Positions 1 to 8,444 of a stretch of 64,000 bases of DNA are shown here, in pieces. Source of the DNA: CAWHMS01 sp963830495 (GTDB lineage: Bacteria; Actinomycetota; Actinomycetes; Propionibacteriales; Nocardioidaceae); assembly GCA_963830495.1 (NCBI GenBank), contig CAWHMS010000002.1, positions 620,001-684,000 of the forward strand. The letters are read 5' to 3'. The notes beneath the pieces are model-generated. The model was not told where the DNA came from. It did not search any database and was given only the letters and a program-made list of their open reading frames with translations. The position numbers were made by a program, and so were the translations under genes. Position 1 is the stretch's first letter. Each line of letters begins with the position of its first letter.

Positions 1-1
1 G

Positions 2-529
2 ACAGAGATCCTGCCGACCGGCTCCGATCGGTCCGAGATCGCCAGTCGGATGCGAGACGCCGAGCATGAGGGCGACGAGATCACCCACAAGATCATCCGC
101 CGGGTCAACAGCACCTTCGTCACACCCTTCGACCGAGAGGACATCTACGCGCTCTCGGCCGGGCTCGACGATGTCATGGACTACATGGAGGAGGCCGTCG
201 ACCTGGTCAACCTCTACGAGGTATCCGGGCTGCCCAAGGGTGTGGCGCTTCAGGTCGAGGTCATCCAGCGGTGCGCTGATCTCACCGCCGACGCGATGCC
301 GCGGCTGCGCACGATGCATGACCTCGAGGACTACTGGATCGAGATCAACCGCCTCGAGAACGAGGGCGACAAGGCCTACCGCCGTATCCTCGCCGAGCTC
401 TTCAGCGGTCAGTACGACGCACTCACGGTGCTCAAGCTGAAGGACGTCGTCGACGCCTTCGAGGCCGCTGTCGACGCCTTCGAGAAGGTGGCGAACACGG
501 TCGAGCAGATCTCTGTCAAGGAGTCCTGA
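2..529 (+). CDS. DUF47 family PiT-associated phosphate transport regulator (5' partial)
   Basis: The frame is open from base 2, so the start lies outside the window; the first methionine at 50 is internal. The protein is mostly helical and acidic and resembles the PhoU-like DUF47 family, with a FVTPFDREDIYALSAGLDD stretch typical of it. DUF47 proteins are encoded beside PiT phosphate transporters and are thought to control their activity in the cytoplasm. The stop is followed after two bases by the GTG of the transporter, so the two are surely cotranscribed and probably translationally coupled. About 175 codons are visible; the family is usually about 205-215 residues. Confidence 0.9.
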   Translation, partial: TEILPTGSDRSEIASRMRDAEHEGDEITHKIIRRVNSTFVTPFDREDIYALSAGLDDVMDYMEEAVDLVNLYEVSGLPKGVALQVEVIQRCADLTADAMPRLRTMHDLEDYWIEINRLENEGDKAYRRILAELFSGQYDALTVLKLKDVVDAFEAAVDAFEKVANTVEQISVKES

Positions 530-531
530 GG

Positions 532-1527
532 GTGGAGCTCGCCCTCGTCATCGCGGTCGTCGTGATCGCGTTGATCTTCGACTACACCAACGGCTTCCAC
601 GACGCGGCCAACGCGATCGCCACATCGGTCTCCACCCGCGCGCTCACCCCGCGCATGGCACTCGTCATGGCGGCCATCATGAACTTCGTCGGCGCGTTCC
701 TGGGGCAGGAGGTGGCCTCCACGGTGAGCGATGTGATCACGCCACCGAGCGGCGACCAAGGGCTGGTCGTTGTGGCCGCGGGACTACTCGGAGCCATCGC
801 GTGGAACATCACCACGTGGTACTTCGGGCTGCCCTCCTCGTCGACGCACGCCCTCATCGGTGGGCTGGTCGGCGCCGCCATCGCATCCGGGAGCGTGGTC
901 GACTGGGGCGCGATCCAGAGCAAGGTGGTCATCCCGATGATCGCCTCGCCGTTGGTGGGCTTCGCCATCGCCTTCCTGTTCATGCTGGCGATCATGTGGA
1001 TCTTCCGCCGACGGCATCCCGGCCGGGTCAACCGGGGTTTCCGCTTCGCCCAGACCATCTCCGCCGCAGCGATGGCGCTGGGGCACGGGCTGCAGGACGC
1101 GCAGAAGACGATGGGTGTCATCTTCCTGGCCCTGCTCACCGCCGGCTACGTCAGCGCCGGAGACGACCTGCCCGTCTGGGTGATCGTGTCTGCCGCCGCC
1201 GCCATCTCGCTGGGTACCTACTCCGGTGGCTGGCGGATCATGCGTACCCTCGGCCGGCGCATCATCCATCTCGACCCGCCACGCGGCTTTGCAGCGGAGA
1301 CCACCGCGGCCTCGATCCTCTATGTCACGGCCTACGCCTTCCAGGCACCCATCTCGACCACCCAGACCATCACGTCGTCAGTCGTGGGTGTTGGCGCGAC
1401 CAAGCGCTTCTCCGCCGTCCGTTGGGGCGTAGCCGAGTCGATCGTCGTTGCCTGGATCCTCACGTTCCCGATGTCCGGCTTGGCCGCCGCCGGCATGTAC
1501 GGTGTTCTTCAGCTTTTCCTGCCGTAG
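532..1527 (+). CDS. pit: Inorganic phosphate transporter, PiT family
   Basis: Low-affinity phosphate/cation symporter of the inner membrane, 331 residues with about nine hydrophobic segments. The N-terminal signature is FDYTNGFHDAANAIATS (about residues 14-30). The inverted second copy of the fold carries GHGLQDAQKTMG near residue 185. The GTG start at 532 is preceded by AAGGAG inside the end of the DUF47 gene. It is the second gene of a DUF47-pit operon. Polyphosphate kinase and a SenX3/RegX3 system elsewhere in the window suggest phosphate is well provided for, but a regulatory link is inference. Confidence 0.95.
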   Translation: MELALVIAVVVIALIFDYTNGFHDAANAIATSVSTRALTPRMALVMAAIMNFVGAFLGQEVASTVSDVITPPSGDQGLVVVAAGLLGAIAWNITTWYFGLPSSSTHALIGGLVGAAIASGSVVDWGAIQSKVVIPMIASPLVGFAIAFLFMLAIMWIFRRRHPGRVNRGFRFAQTISAAAMALGHGLQDAQKTMGVIFLALLTAGYVSAGDDLPVWVIVSAAAAISLGTYSGGWRIMRTLGRRIIHLDPPRGFAAETTAASILYVTAYAFQAPISTTQTITSSVVGVGATKRFSAVRWGVAESIVVAWILTFPMSGLAAAGMYGVLQLFLP

Positions 1528-1560
1528 CGACCTGCGTCCGCACGGAGACTGCCGGTCCGG

Positions 1561-2427
1561 TCAGGCCACCACGTCGGTCACGAGCACGTCGGAGCCGCGG
1601 CGATGCACCGCGACCACACCGCCGGGTGGCATCGCTCTGGTCTCCACCCCCAGCGCCGCGAAGATCATCGGCAACACCGGCCGGTGCGAGCACAGTGCGA
1701 CCCGCTTGTCACCGGCCAACACGTCGCGGACCACCTTGCGCACCTTCTTGTCGGTCGCGCTGAGCTCGGAGAGCGCGCCGGTGACCGTCAACCGCGAGGT
1801 GCTGGCGTTGACGTAGGGCAGCACCGTGTCGACGCAGCGGGCCGCGTCGCTCGTCACGACTCGGGTCACGCCGTACGCGTCGAGCACCGGGACGAGTCGC
1901 TTCGCATCGGCGTGCCCTTCGGCGAGCAGCGGACGCTCGCTGTCGTCGCCCTTCCAGGTCTTGCGCCGTCTTGCCGGGGTGTGGCGGATGATCAGCAGCG
2001 GGGTGCTGTCGAAGGGTGCGCTGGTGAAGGTGTCGAGCTGGGCCAGGTCGCGGTCGTAGGTCATCGCCTTGCGCGCTGCGCTGAGCTCGAACCAGCGCAC
2101 GTCGTCGATCTCGTGATTCGCCCCGTACGCCGTGACGTTCGCCCGAGGCGGAGCGGGGGCGGCCCAGTAGCTGACCCGCTTCAGTTTGCGGCCACTGATG
2201 GGGTACTCCTGGTCCGGCAGGCGTGGCCCGAGCCGGACTCGGAGGCCGGTCTCCTCCTCGACCTCGCGCACGGCCGCCGCGGCGTGGGACTCGCCTCGGT
2301 CGAGCTTGCCCTTCGCGAAAGACCAGTCGTCGTACCGCGGCCGGTGCACGAGCAGCACCTCGGCCTCGCGGCTGCCGTATCTCCAGACCACGCAGCCGGC
2401 GGCATGTACGACGGAAGGGCTCGTCAC
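1561..2427 (-). CDS. mutT1: MutT1-like Nudix hydrolase with C-terminal histidine phosphatase domain
   Basis: Two-domain protein of about 288 residues. The N-terminal Nudix domain has the box GESHAAAAVREVEEETGL. The C-terminal domain begins with LLIIRHTPA, the RH motif of phosphoglycerate-mutase-like phosphatases. Mycobacterial MutT1 has the same architecture and hydrolyses 8-oxo-dGTP and dinucleoside polyphosphates. It lies downstream of ppk on the same strand, as mutT1 follows ppk1 in Mycobacterium. I chose GTG 2427 because the open frame continues upstream into ppk with no homology, and a GAGACT hexamer sits six bases before it. Confidence 0.87.
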   Translation of the reverse strand: MTSPSVVHAAGCVVWRYGSREAEVLLVHRPRYDDWSFAKGKLDRGESHAAAAVREVEEETGLRVRLGPRLPDQEYPISGRKLKRVSYWAAPAPPRANVTAYGANHEIDDVRWFELSAARKAMTYDRDLAQLDTFTSAPFDSTPLLIIRHTPARRRKTWKGDDSERPLLAEGHADAKRLVPVLDAYGVTRVVTSDAARCVDTVLPYVNASTSRLTVTGALSELSATDKKVRKVVRDVLAGDKRVALCSHRPVLPMIFAALGVETRAMPPGGVVAVHRRGSDVLVTDVVA

Positions 2428-2491
2428 GATCGCAGTCTCACACGCGCCATGGCTTCCCGCTGCTACGGCCCGCGAGGTGTTCACGTGCACG

Positions 2492-4660
2492 TCAACGTCG
2501 TACGGCGCGACCCTCTCGACGACGCCGATGCATCGACACGAGCGACGGCTGGAGGTCACGGAGCGGCTCACCTTCGGCCGAGAGGTGATGCCGCTGCCAG
2601 GTGCCGTCGGCATCGAGCCACCAGGACGCTGTCTCGTCGTCCATTCCCAGATCGAGGAGCTCGCCGAGCTGCTGCACGTGATCGCGCCTGGGCACGTCGA
2701 CCAGCACCTCGACCCGCCGGTCGAGGTTACGGTGCATCAGGTCGGAGGACCCGATCCAGGCCTCCGGCTCGCCGGCGTTCTCGAACATGTAGATCCGGCT
2801 GTGCTCGAGGAACCGGCCAAGGACGCTCCGCACCCTGATGTTGTCGGACAGGCCGGGCACGCCGGGCCGCAGCGTGCAGATTCCCCGGATCCAGAGATCG
2901 ACCGGCACTCCCGCCTGGGATGCGTGGTAGAGCGCGTCGGTGACCGCTTCGTCGACCAGCGAGTTTGCCTTCATCCGGATCCGGGCCGGCTGCCCGGCGC
3001 GGTGGTGGTCCACCTCGCGCTGCACCCGGTCGAGCAGTCCGGAGCGTACCGAGTCGGGCGCCACAAGCAGGTGTTCGTACTCCCGCTGGTGCGCGAAGCC
3101 GGACAAGCTGTTGAAGAGGTTGCTGATGTCATCGGTCAGTGTCGGGTTGGCGGTGAGCAGTCCGATGTCCTCGTAGAGCCGGGCCGTCTTGGGGTTGTAG
3201 TTGCCGGTGCCGATGTGGGCGTAGCGCCGGATGCCGCTGACCTCGTCGCGCACGACCAGCGCGAGCTTGCAGTGGGTCTTCAGACCCATCAACCCGTAGA
3301 CGACGTGGCAGCCGGCATGCTCCAGCTTGCGAGCCCAGGCGATGTTGGCCTGCTCGTCGAAGCGGGCCTTGATCTCGACCAGCACGAGCACCTGCTTGCC
3401 GGACTCGGCGGCATCGACAAGCGCGTCGATGATCGGCGAGTCACCGGAGGTCCGGTACAGGGTCTGCTTGATCGCGAGCACGTGCGGATCTGCGGCCGCC
3501 TGCTCGATGAACCGCTGCACACTCGTGGCGAAGGAGTCGTAGGGATGGTGCAGCAGCACGTCGCGCCGCGAGATCGCCGCGAACATGTCCGCCGGGCTGG
3601 CCGACTCCACCTCCGCCAGGTGCGAGTGGGTCGCCGGCACGAACGCCGGGAACTTCAGCTCGGCGCGGTCGAGATCGGCGATGACATGCAGTCCGGTCAG
3701 GTCGAGCGGCCCGCGGAGGTGGAAGACCTCGTCGGTCGTGACGTCGAGCTCGGAGACCAGCAGCTCGAGCACGTGTGGGTCGATCGACTGCTCCACCTCG
3801 AGCCGGACAGGTGGACCGAACCGGCGCCGCTGCAGCTCCCGCTCGAGTGCCTTGAGCAGGTTCTCAGCGTCGTCCTCCTCGACCTCGAGGTCCTCGTTGC
3901 GAGTGACCCGGAAGGAGTGGTTCTGCAGCACCTCCATGCCGGGGAACAGCTGGTCCAGATGGGCGGCGATGACGTCCTCCATCGGCACGAAGCGCTGCTT
4001 CCCGACGCGCGCCAGCCGGGGAAAGATCGGCGGCACCTTGACCCGGGCGAAGTGCTCCTTGCCGGTGTCGGGGTTGCGGATCGTCACGGCCAGGTTGAGC
4101 GAGAGCCCGGAGATGTAAGGGAAGGGGTGTGCCGGGTCGACAGCCAGCGGCGTCAGCACGGGGAAGATCCGCTCGGTGAAGAGCTCGGCCATGGCCTTCT
4201 CCTCGTCCGGCTCCAAGGCGTCCCAACGGAGCAGCTCGATGCCTTCGTCGACGAGGGCGGAGAGTACGTCGTCGTGCAGCACCGACGCGTGCCGCTCCAT
4301 CAGCTCCCGCGACTCCTGCCAGATGACCTCCAGCACGTCTCGCGGCATCAAGCCGCTGGCCGACGGTACGGCGACCCCGGCCGCCAACCGGCGCTTGAGA
4401 CCGGCGACCCGGACCATGAAGAACTCGTCGAGATTGCTGGCGAAGATGGCCAGGAAGCGGACTCGCTCCAGCAGCGGAAGCGCCGTGTCCTCGGCTAGCT
4501 CCAGCACCCGGCTGTTGAACCGCAGCCAGGACAGCTCGCGATCGAGGAAACGGTCGTCGGGGAGGTCGTCGACCTCCGGCTCGTAGGGAGGTTCGACGTC
4601 GAACGAGTCACTGGCAAGCAGCTTGGGTTCGGCGGTGGTCTCGACTGTCTCGGACGCCAT
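2492..4660 (-). CDS. ppk: Polyphosphate kinase 1
   Basis: Reversible ATP:polyphosphate phosphotransferase, 722 residues, the usual length. It opens with the Ppk N-terminal helical domain (DRELSWLRFNSRVLELAED). The phospholipase-D-like C-terminal half contains RYAHIGTGNYN, the region of the autophosphorylated histidine, and GRFLEHSRIYMF. It makes or consumes cytoplasmic polyphosphate and sits between mutT1 and mshD, both on the minus strand. The ATG at 4660 has both a GGGGAG and a GACCAT hexamer directly upstream, so leaderless or led translation is possible. No frame damage is visible. Confidence 0.97.
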   Translation of the reverse strand: MASETVETTAEPKLLASDSFDVEPPYEPEVDDLPDDRFLDRELSWLRFNSRVLELAEDTALPLLERVRFLAIFASNLDEFFMVRVAGLKRRLAAGVAVPSASGLMPRDVLEVIWQESRELMERHASVLHDDVLSALVDEGIELLRWDALEPDEEKAMAELFTERIFPVLTPLAVDPAHPFPYISGLSLNLAVTIRNPDTGKEHFARVKVPPIFPRLARVGKQRFVPMEDVIAAHLDQLFPGMEVLQNHSFRVTRNEDLEVEEDDAENLLKALERELQRRRFGPPVRLEVEQSIDPHVLELLVSELDVTTDEVFHLRGPLDLTGLHVIADLDRAELKFPAFVPATHSHLAEVESASPADMFAAISRRDVLLHHPYDSFATSVQRFIEQAAADPHVLAIKQTLYRTSGDSPIIDALVDAAESGKQVLVLVEIKARFDEQANIAWARKLEHAGCHVVYGLMGLKTHCKLALVVRDEVSGIRRYAHIGTGNYNPKTARLYEDIGLLTANPTLTDDISNLFNSLSGFAHQREYEHLLVAPDSVRSGLLDRVQREVDHHRAGQPARIRMKANSLVDEAVTDALYHASQAGVPVDLWIRGICTLRPGVPGLSDNIRVRSVLGRFLEHSRIYMFENAGEPEAWIGSSDLMHRNLDRRVEVLVDVPRRDHVQQLGELLDLGMDDETASWWLDADGTWQRHHLSAEGEPLRDLQPSLVSMHRRRREGRAVRR

Positions 4661-4787
4661 CTCCCCATGGTCGCATCACCACGTGAACTCCGCGTAAACC
4701 GAGCGACCGAAGGATCCGACCGCAGTGGGGTGATGACCCTGGCCTGGTCGGGTCGTGAGCGAGCGGATCGCTTGCGGTGGACCGGCG

Positions 4788-5714
4788 TCAGGAGGCGACT
4801 TCGTACATGACGTCGAGCGCGACCTGGCGGAGTCCGAGCTTCGCGTAGACGGCGATCGCCGCCTCGTTGTCGCCTTCGACGTACAGCAGGACGGTGTCGA
4901 GCCCCTGACTGTGGAGGTGACGCAGCCCGGTGGCGGTGAGCGAGGTGCCCAGACCAAGCCCCTGCGCCGCGGGCGCCACGCCGAGGACGTAGACCTCCCC
5001 GACCGGCCCGGCCCGGCCGGGCATCGAAGGATGCACCTTGGTCCAGTGGTAGCCCAGCAGCTCGCCGTCGCGCTCGGCGAGGAAGAAGCCGGCGGGGTCG
5101 AACCACGGCTCGGCCATGCGCTGCTCGAGATCAGCGCGCGTCAGCGATCCCTGCTCGGGGTGGTGGCGGAAGGCGGCGGAGTTGACCGCCACCCAGGCGT
5201 CTTCGTCCCGGCCTGGCTCGAAGGTGCGCAAGGCCACCCCCTCGGCGTACGTCGGCGACGGGATCTGAGCGGACAGCGGGCCGGACATCTGCCACAGCTC
5301 GCGCACCCGTGACAGCCCGTGCGCTGAAGCGAACCCGCGCGCCTCCACGAGGTCGCCGTGCGCCCACAAGCGCAGCGGGCCGTGGTGCTCGGCGGTGATC
5401 ACACCCAGGAGGCGTGAGCCGAGCCCACGCCTTCGCCAGGTCGGCCGCACCACCAGATGCCCGGTGCCGACCAGAGCGTCGGCCTGGTCGAGATGGGCGT
5501 AGGCCACCAGGTCGCCGGCCGACCGCAGGACCAGGTGCCGGGCCGTCGCACTGGCGTGGGCGAGATCGAGCCGCACCTGGTCGTCGAGTGGGGCCACCCC
5601 GTCATGGTCGGCAGCGGCTTGATCCAGCACCAGGATCTCGGTTCGAGTCTGCGCGTCGACGGAAGTCTCCACAGCGACATCGGAGTTCGGGACGTCGGAG
5701 GTCGGGTGGGACAC
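4788..5714 (-). CDS. mshD: Mycothiol synthase MshD
   Basis: Acetyltransferase for the last step of mycothiol synthesis: acetyl-CoA plus Cys-GlcN-Ins gives mycothiol. The 308 residues hold two GNAT domains; the C-terminal one has the acetyl-CoA loop GVAPAAQGLGLGTSL and ends YVEGDNEAAIAVYAKLG, typical of MshD. The GTG start is nine bases after the glnR stop, so it is probably in an operon with glnR. A TAGCCT hexamer six bases before the GTG overlaps that stop and could also give a separate leaderless transcript. With mshA (33377) it marks the organism as a mycothiol producer. Confidence 0.95.
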   Translation of the reverse strand: MSHPTSDVPNSDVAVETSVDAQTRTEILVLDQAAADHDGVAPLDDQVRLDLAHASATARHLVLRSAGDLVAYAHLDQADALVGTGHLVVRPTWRRRGLGSRLLGVITAEHHGPLRLWAHGDLVEARGFASAHGLSRVRELWQMSGPLSAQIPSPTYAEGVALRTFEPGRDEDAWVAVNSAAFRHHPEQGSLTRADLEQRMAEPWFDPAGFFLAERDGELLGYHWTKVHPSMPGRAGPVGEVYVLGVAPAAQGLGLGTSLTATGLRHLHSQGLDTVLLYVEGDNEAAIAVYAKLGLRQVALDVMYEVAS

Positions 5715-5720
5715 CGCGCC

Positions 5721-5726
5721 AGGCTA
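5721..5726 (-). promoter_or_regulatory. Possible -10 box of mshD (leaderless)
   Basis: TAGCCT on the minus strand, ending six bases before the mshD GTG and including the stop codon of glnR. It fits the NANNNT pattern found before many starts in this window. Confidence 0.45.
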
Positions 5727-6473
5727 GTGCGAACCGTGCAGGTCGTGCGCTGCGGCTGCCCCTCGGTCGCGCCGATCGGGTGCGTCGTCGGCGACCACGC
5801 CGGCGTGCAGCACGAAGCGGTATCCGACGTTGCGCACCGTGCCTATCGATGCCTCGTAGTCGGGGCCGAGCTTGGCGCGCAGCCGCCGCACATGAACGTC
5901 GACCGTCCGGGTGCCGCCGAAGTAGTCGTAGCCCCAGACCTCCTGCAGGAGCTGCTGCCTGGTGAAGACGCGTCCGGGGTGCTGCGCCAGGAACTTCAGC
6001 AGCTCGAACTCCTTGAAGGTGAGGTCCAGGCCGCGCCCGTCGAGCTGGACGACGTACGACGCCTCGTCGATCTCGATCGCTCCGCGCCGGATGACCAGGT
6101 CTTCGGGCGGCTCCGAGGCTGCGGTGAGCCGTCCGGCCGACAACCGGATCCGCGCCTCGACCTCGGCCGGCCCGGCCGTGCTGAGGAGTACGTCGTCGAT
6201 GCCCCAGTCCGCGGCCACGACGGTCAACCCGCCTTCGGTCACGATGAGGATCACGGGCACGGTCGCCCCGGTCGTGCGGATGAGCCGACAGAGGCTGCGG
6301 ACCCCGGCGAGGTCCTGGCGGCCGTCGACGAGCACCGCGTCGGAGTCGGGCCGCTCCAGCAGCGCTGACGGCTCGGCGGGCAGGATCCGCACGTGGTGCG
6401 GCAACAGCCCCAGCGCCGGGAGCACGTCGGCCGAGGGCTGCAGGGCGTTGGTGAGGAGCAGCAGGTTGGCCAT
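5724..6473 (-). CDS. glnR: GlnR-type OmpR-family response regulator (nitrogen control)
   Basis: Orphan response regulator of about 249 residues. The receiver starts MANLLLLTNALQPS and has ADWGIDDVLLSTAGPAEVEA, nearly diagnostic of actinobacterial GlnR. D50 is kept but the usual acidic pocket is not, as in GlnR, which acts without a classic kinase. The winged-helix domain has TFKEFELLKFLAQHPGRV and RTVDVHVRRLRAKLGP. GlnR controls ammonium assimilation (glnA, amtB, nitrite genes). I start at ATG 6473, which has GAGAGGAA nine bases upstream; a start at 6506 would add 11 unrelated residues. mshD follows directly, an order known from mycobacteria. Confidence 0.92.
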   Translation of the reverse strand: MANLLLLTNALQPSADVLPALGLLPHHVRILPAEPSALLERPDSDAVLVDGRQDLAGVRSLCRLIRTTGATVPVILIVTEGGLTVVAADWGIDDVLLSTAGPAEVEARIRLSAGRLTAASEPPEDLVIRRGAIEIDEASYVVQLDGRGLDLTFKEFELLKFLAQHPGRVFTRQQLLQEVWGYDYFGGTRTVDVHVRRLRAKLGPDYEASIGTVRNVGYRFVLHAGVVADDAPDRRDRGAAAAHDLHGSH

Positions 6474-6575
6474 CAGCCGCGGTTCCTCTCGTAGTGCTAC
6501 GGACACCGGCTCCGGAAGCAGACGAGGCCCACGGCGGTCGCCGGGGCCTCATTGCACGCGTGACAGGATAGCCGC

Positions 6576-6890
6576 ATGACGGACGCCCGGTCGACGCCGC
6601 CACAGAGCGAGACGCCCGAGCCCGTCGAGCCGCCCCTCGTCACGGTGAGGTACTGGGCTGCTGCTCGGCAGGTGGCTGGCGTCGCAGAGGAGAAGCACGC
6701 AGGCCGGACGGTTGCGGCCGTGCTCGACGCTGCCCGGGCGGCGCACTCCGACACTCCGCGTTTCGCGACAGTGGTCTCTGTCTGCTCTCTCCTCGTCGGC
6801 GACCAGCCGCTGGGGAGACGCGACCCCGCCTCCGTAGCGGTCGCCTCCGGCGACGTGATCGAGGTGCTGCCCCCCTTCGCCGGCGGCTAA
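6576..6890 (+). CDS. MoaD/ThiS family sulfur-carrier-like protein
   Basis: A 104-residue ubiquitin-fold protein ending in PPFAGG; the C-terminal Gly-Gly is the feature that is adenylated and thiocarboxylated in MoaD and ThiS. The conserved DVIEVLPPFAGG tail is clear; the first 20 or so residues are a Pro/Glu-rich extension. It might serve molybdopterin synthase, which would suit the molybdopterin oxidoreductase at 35257, but no moa genes are adjacent and the partner is unknown. It is divergent from glnR and convergent with the exonuclease gene. Confidence 0.8.
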   Translation: MTDARSTPPQSETPEPVEPPLVTVRYWAAARQVAGVAEEKHAGRTVAAVLDAARAAHSDTPRFATVVSVCSLLVGDQPLGRRDPASVAVASGDVIEVLPPFAGG

Positions 6891-6896
6891 CACCTC

Positions 6897-6944
6897 AGTT
6901 GTCAGAACCTCCGCGGGCTATAGCCAGCTGAGGTTCTGACAAGT
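6897..6944. repeat. 48-nt palindromic intergenic repeat, family 1 copy 1
   Basis: Arms TTGTCAGAACCTC (6899-6911) and GAGGTTCTGACAA (6930-6942) pair perfectly over 13 bp, around a loop containing GGGCTATAGCC. A second copy of the same length and arms lies at 35204-35251. Both sit between convergent genes, and this one touches the stop codon of the exonuclease. It is likely a bidirectional terminator or mobile palindromic repeat. Confidence 0.85.
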
Positions 6945-7732
6945 CAGGCGAGGTCGACGATCACGGGCGCGTGATCGCTGGCACCCTTGCCCTTGCGTTC
7001 CTCGCGGTCGATCTCGGCTCCGGTGACCTTGTCAGCAAGTGAGGTGGAGACCAACACGAAGTCGATCCGCATCCCTTGGCGGCGAGCGAAACGGAGCTGG
7101 GTGTAGTCCCAGTAGGTGTAGACGCCAGGTCCGGGGTGGTGCGGCCGTACGACGTCGGCGTACCCGGCGTCGACGACGCCACGGAAGGCGGCCCGCTCCG
7201 GCGGCGAAACGTGCGTGCTCGTCGCGAAGACGCCCATGTCCCACACGTCGTCGTCCTCGGGTGCGATGTTCCAGTCACCCATAAGCGCGATCTGGGCGCC
7301 GGGGTCGTCGGCCAGCCAACCTGCGGCGGTGCTTCGCAACTGCTCCAGCCAGTCGAGCTTGTAGACCAGGTGCGGGTCGTTGAGGGTGCGTCCGTTGGGG
7401 ACGTAGAGCGACCAGATCCGCACTCCACCGCAGATGGCGCCGAGGGCACGCGCCTCGGCTCGAGGGGGATCGCCCCAGTCCGGCATCCCGGCGAAGCCGA
7501 CCTCCACGTCCTCGATGCCCAGCCGCGACACGATCGCCACGCCGTTCCACTGGTTCAGTCCGTGGTGCGCCACCTGGTAGCCGAGCGCCTCGAAGCCGAG
7601 CGTCGGGAACTGGTCGTCATGCGCCTTCGTCTCCTGCAGGGCGAGGACGTCGACGTCACTGCGTTGCAGCCACGCCTCGACCCGGTCGATCCGACTGCGG
7701 ATGGAGTTGACGTTCCAGGTCGCGAGGCGCAC
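6944..7732 (-). CDS. xthA: Exodeoxyribonuclease III
   Basis: DNA-repair AP endonuclease and 3'-5' exonuclease, 262 residues, the normal XthA length. Motifs in order: ATWNVNSIRSR at the N-terminus, LQETKA with the metal-binding Glu, YVPNGR, GDWNIAP with catalytic Asp and Asn, and GASDHAPVIVDL at the end with the catalytic His. The GTG start has TAGAGT six bases upstream, suggesting a leaderless transcript. The next gene is divergent; the stop abuts a palindromic repeat. Confidence 0.95.
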   Translation of the reverse strand: MRLATWNVNSIRSRIDRVEAWLQRSDVDVLALQETKAHDDQFPTLGFEALGYQVAHHGLNQWNGVAIVSRLGIEDVEVGFAGMPDWGDPPRAEARALGAICGGVRIWSLYVPNGRTLNDPHLVYKLDWLEQLRSTAAGWLADDPGAQIALMGDWNIAPEDDDVWDMGVFATSTHVSPPERAAFRGVVDAGYADVVRPHHPGPGVYTYWDYTQLRFARRQGMRIDFVLVSTSLADKVTGAEIDREERKGKGASDHAPVIVDLA

Positions 7733-7738
7733 GCGGTC

Positions 7739-7744
7739 ACTCTA
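7739..7744 (-). promoter_or_regulatory. -10 box of xthA (leaderless)
   Basis: TAGAGT on the minus strand with exactly six bases to the GTG start, matching the TANNNT pattern; no ribosome binding site is present. Confidence 0.6.
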
Positions 7745-7876
7745 GGCGTCGGCTTGGACCGTCAGATCTCGGCGGCTGCTGTCAACCGCCGTATGGTCCG
7801 CAGCGTCCCTATCATTGTGCCTATCCACCCGACCACGCCTGACCGTGCAGCCGTGGACTCGACGGGAGACGGATTC

Positions 7877-8444
7877 ATGCCATCGCCGGATCGCCTCCCC
7901 TCCGAGGCGCTGTCGATCGGCGCCGCTCGGGAGGAGAAGCTCCCCGCGGATCGCAGGGCAGCGGTGACGGAGCTGTTCGACACGAAGTACACGACGCTGG
8001 TCCGGATGGCGCGCTTCGTCGTGGACGACACACAGTCCGCGGAGGACGTCGTCATGGAGGCCTTCACCTCCCTGTACGGCCGGTGGGGCGCGATTCGTGA
8101 CCGCGACCCGGCCTACGGCTACCTGAGATCCTGCGTCCTCAACGGGGCACGGAGCAGGTTGCGGCGGCGCCGGCGGCACCGGGAGCACGAGACCGAACTA
8201 CCGCCGGATCTGGAGACGCAAGCGTTGCACGGAGATCTCGTCGTCCGCTTCGCCGACCGGGCGGCCGTGGTCGAGGCGCTGCGCCGCCTCTCCTCGTCAG
8301 CGCCAGGTCCTGGTGCTGCGCTACTACCTCGACCTGTCCGAGGCGGAGATCGCTGCCGAGCTCAAGATCAGTGCCGGCGCGGTCAAGACCCACGCGTCAC
8401 GCGGCATCGCCGGACCGGCATTGACGTTGGAGGCGCCGCGATGA
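7877..8444 (+). pseudogene. SigE-family ECF sigma factor, frameshifted in region 4
   Basis: The frame from ATG 7877 (GGGAG upstream) encodes region 2 of a SigE-family ECF sigma factor: FDTKYTTLVRMARFVVDD and a DVVMEAFTSLYGRW helix. After LRRLSS (about 8295) the homology leaves this frame. Region 4 continues one frame over from 8298 with QRQVLVLRYYLDLSEAEIAA and SAGAVKTHASRGIA, ending at TGA 8442. One extra base or two missing bases near 8297 explain this. Without the shift the protein would be about 188 residues. The ATGA overlap with the next gene is preserved, so the lesion is recent, a sequencing error, or a programmed shift; I see no slippery site. Confidence 0.82.

Noticed and set aside
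2186..4498. 770-codon open frame on the plus strand
   Set aside because: It lies antisense over ppk, has no recognisable domain and reflects GC-rich codon mirroring.
7076..7876. Upstream part of an 846-codon frame reaching into the sigma factor
   Set aside because: It is antisense to xthA. The sigma gene starts at 7877, and the frame joins sigma and propeller genes only because of the frameshift.
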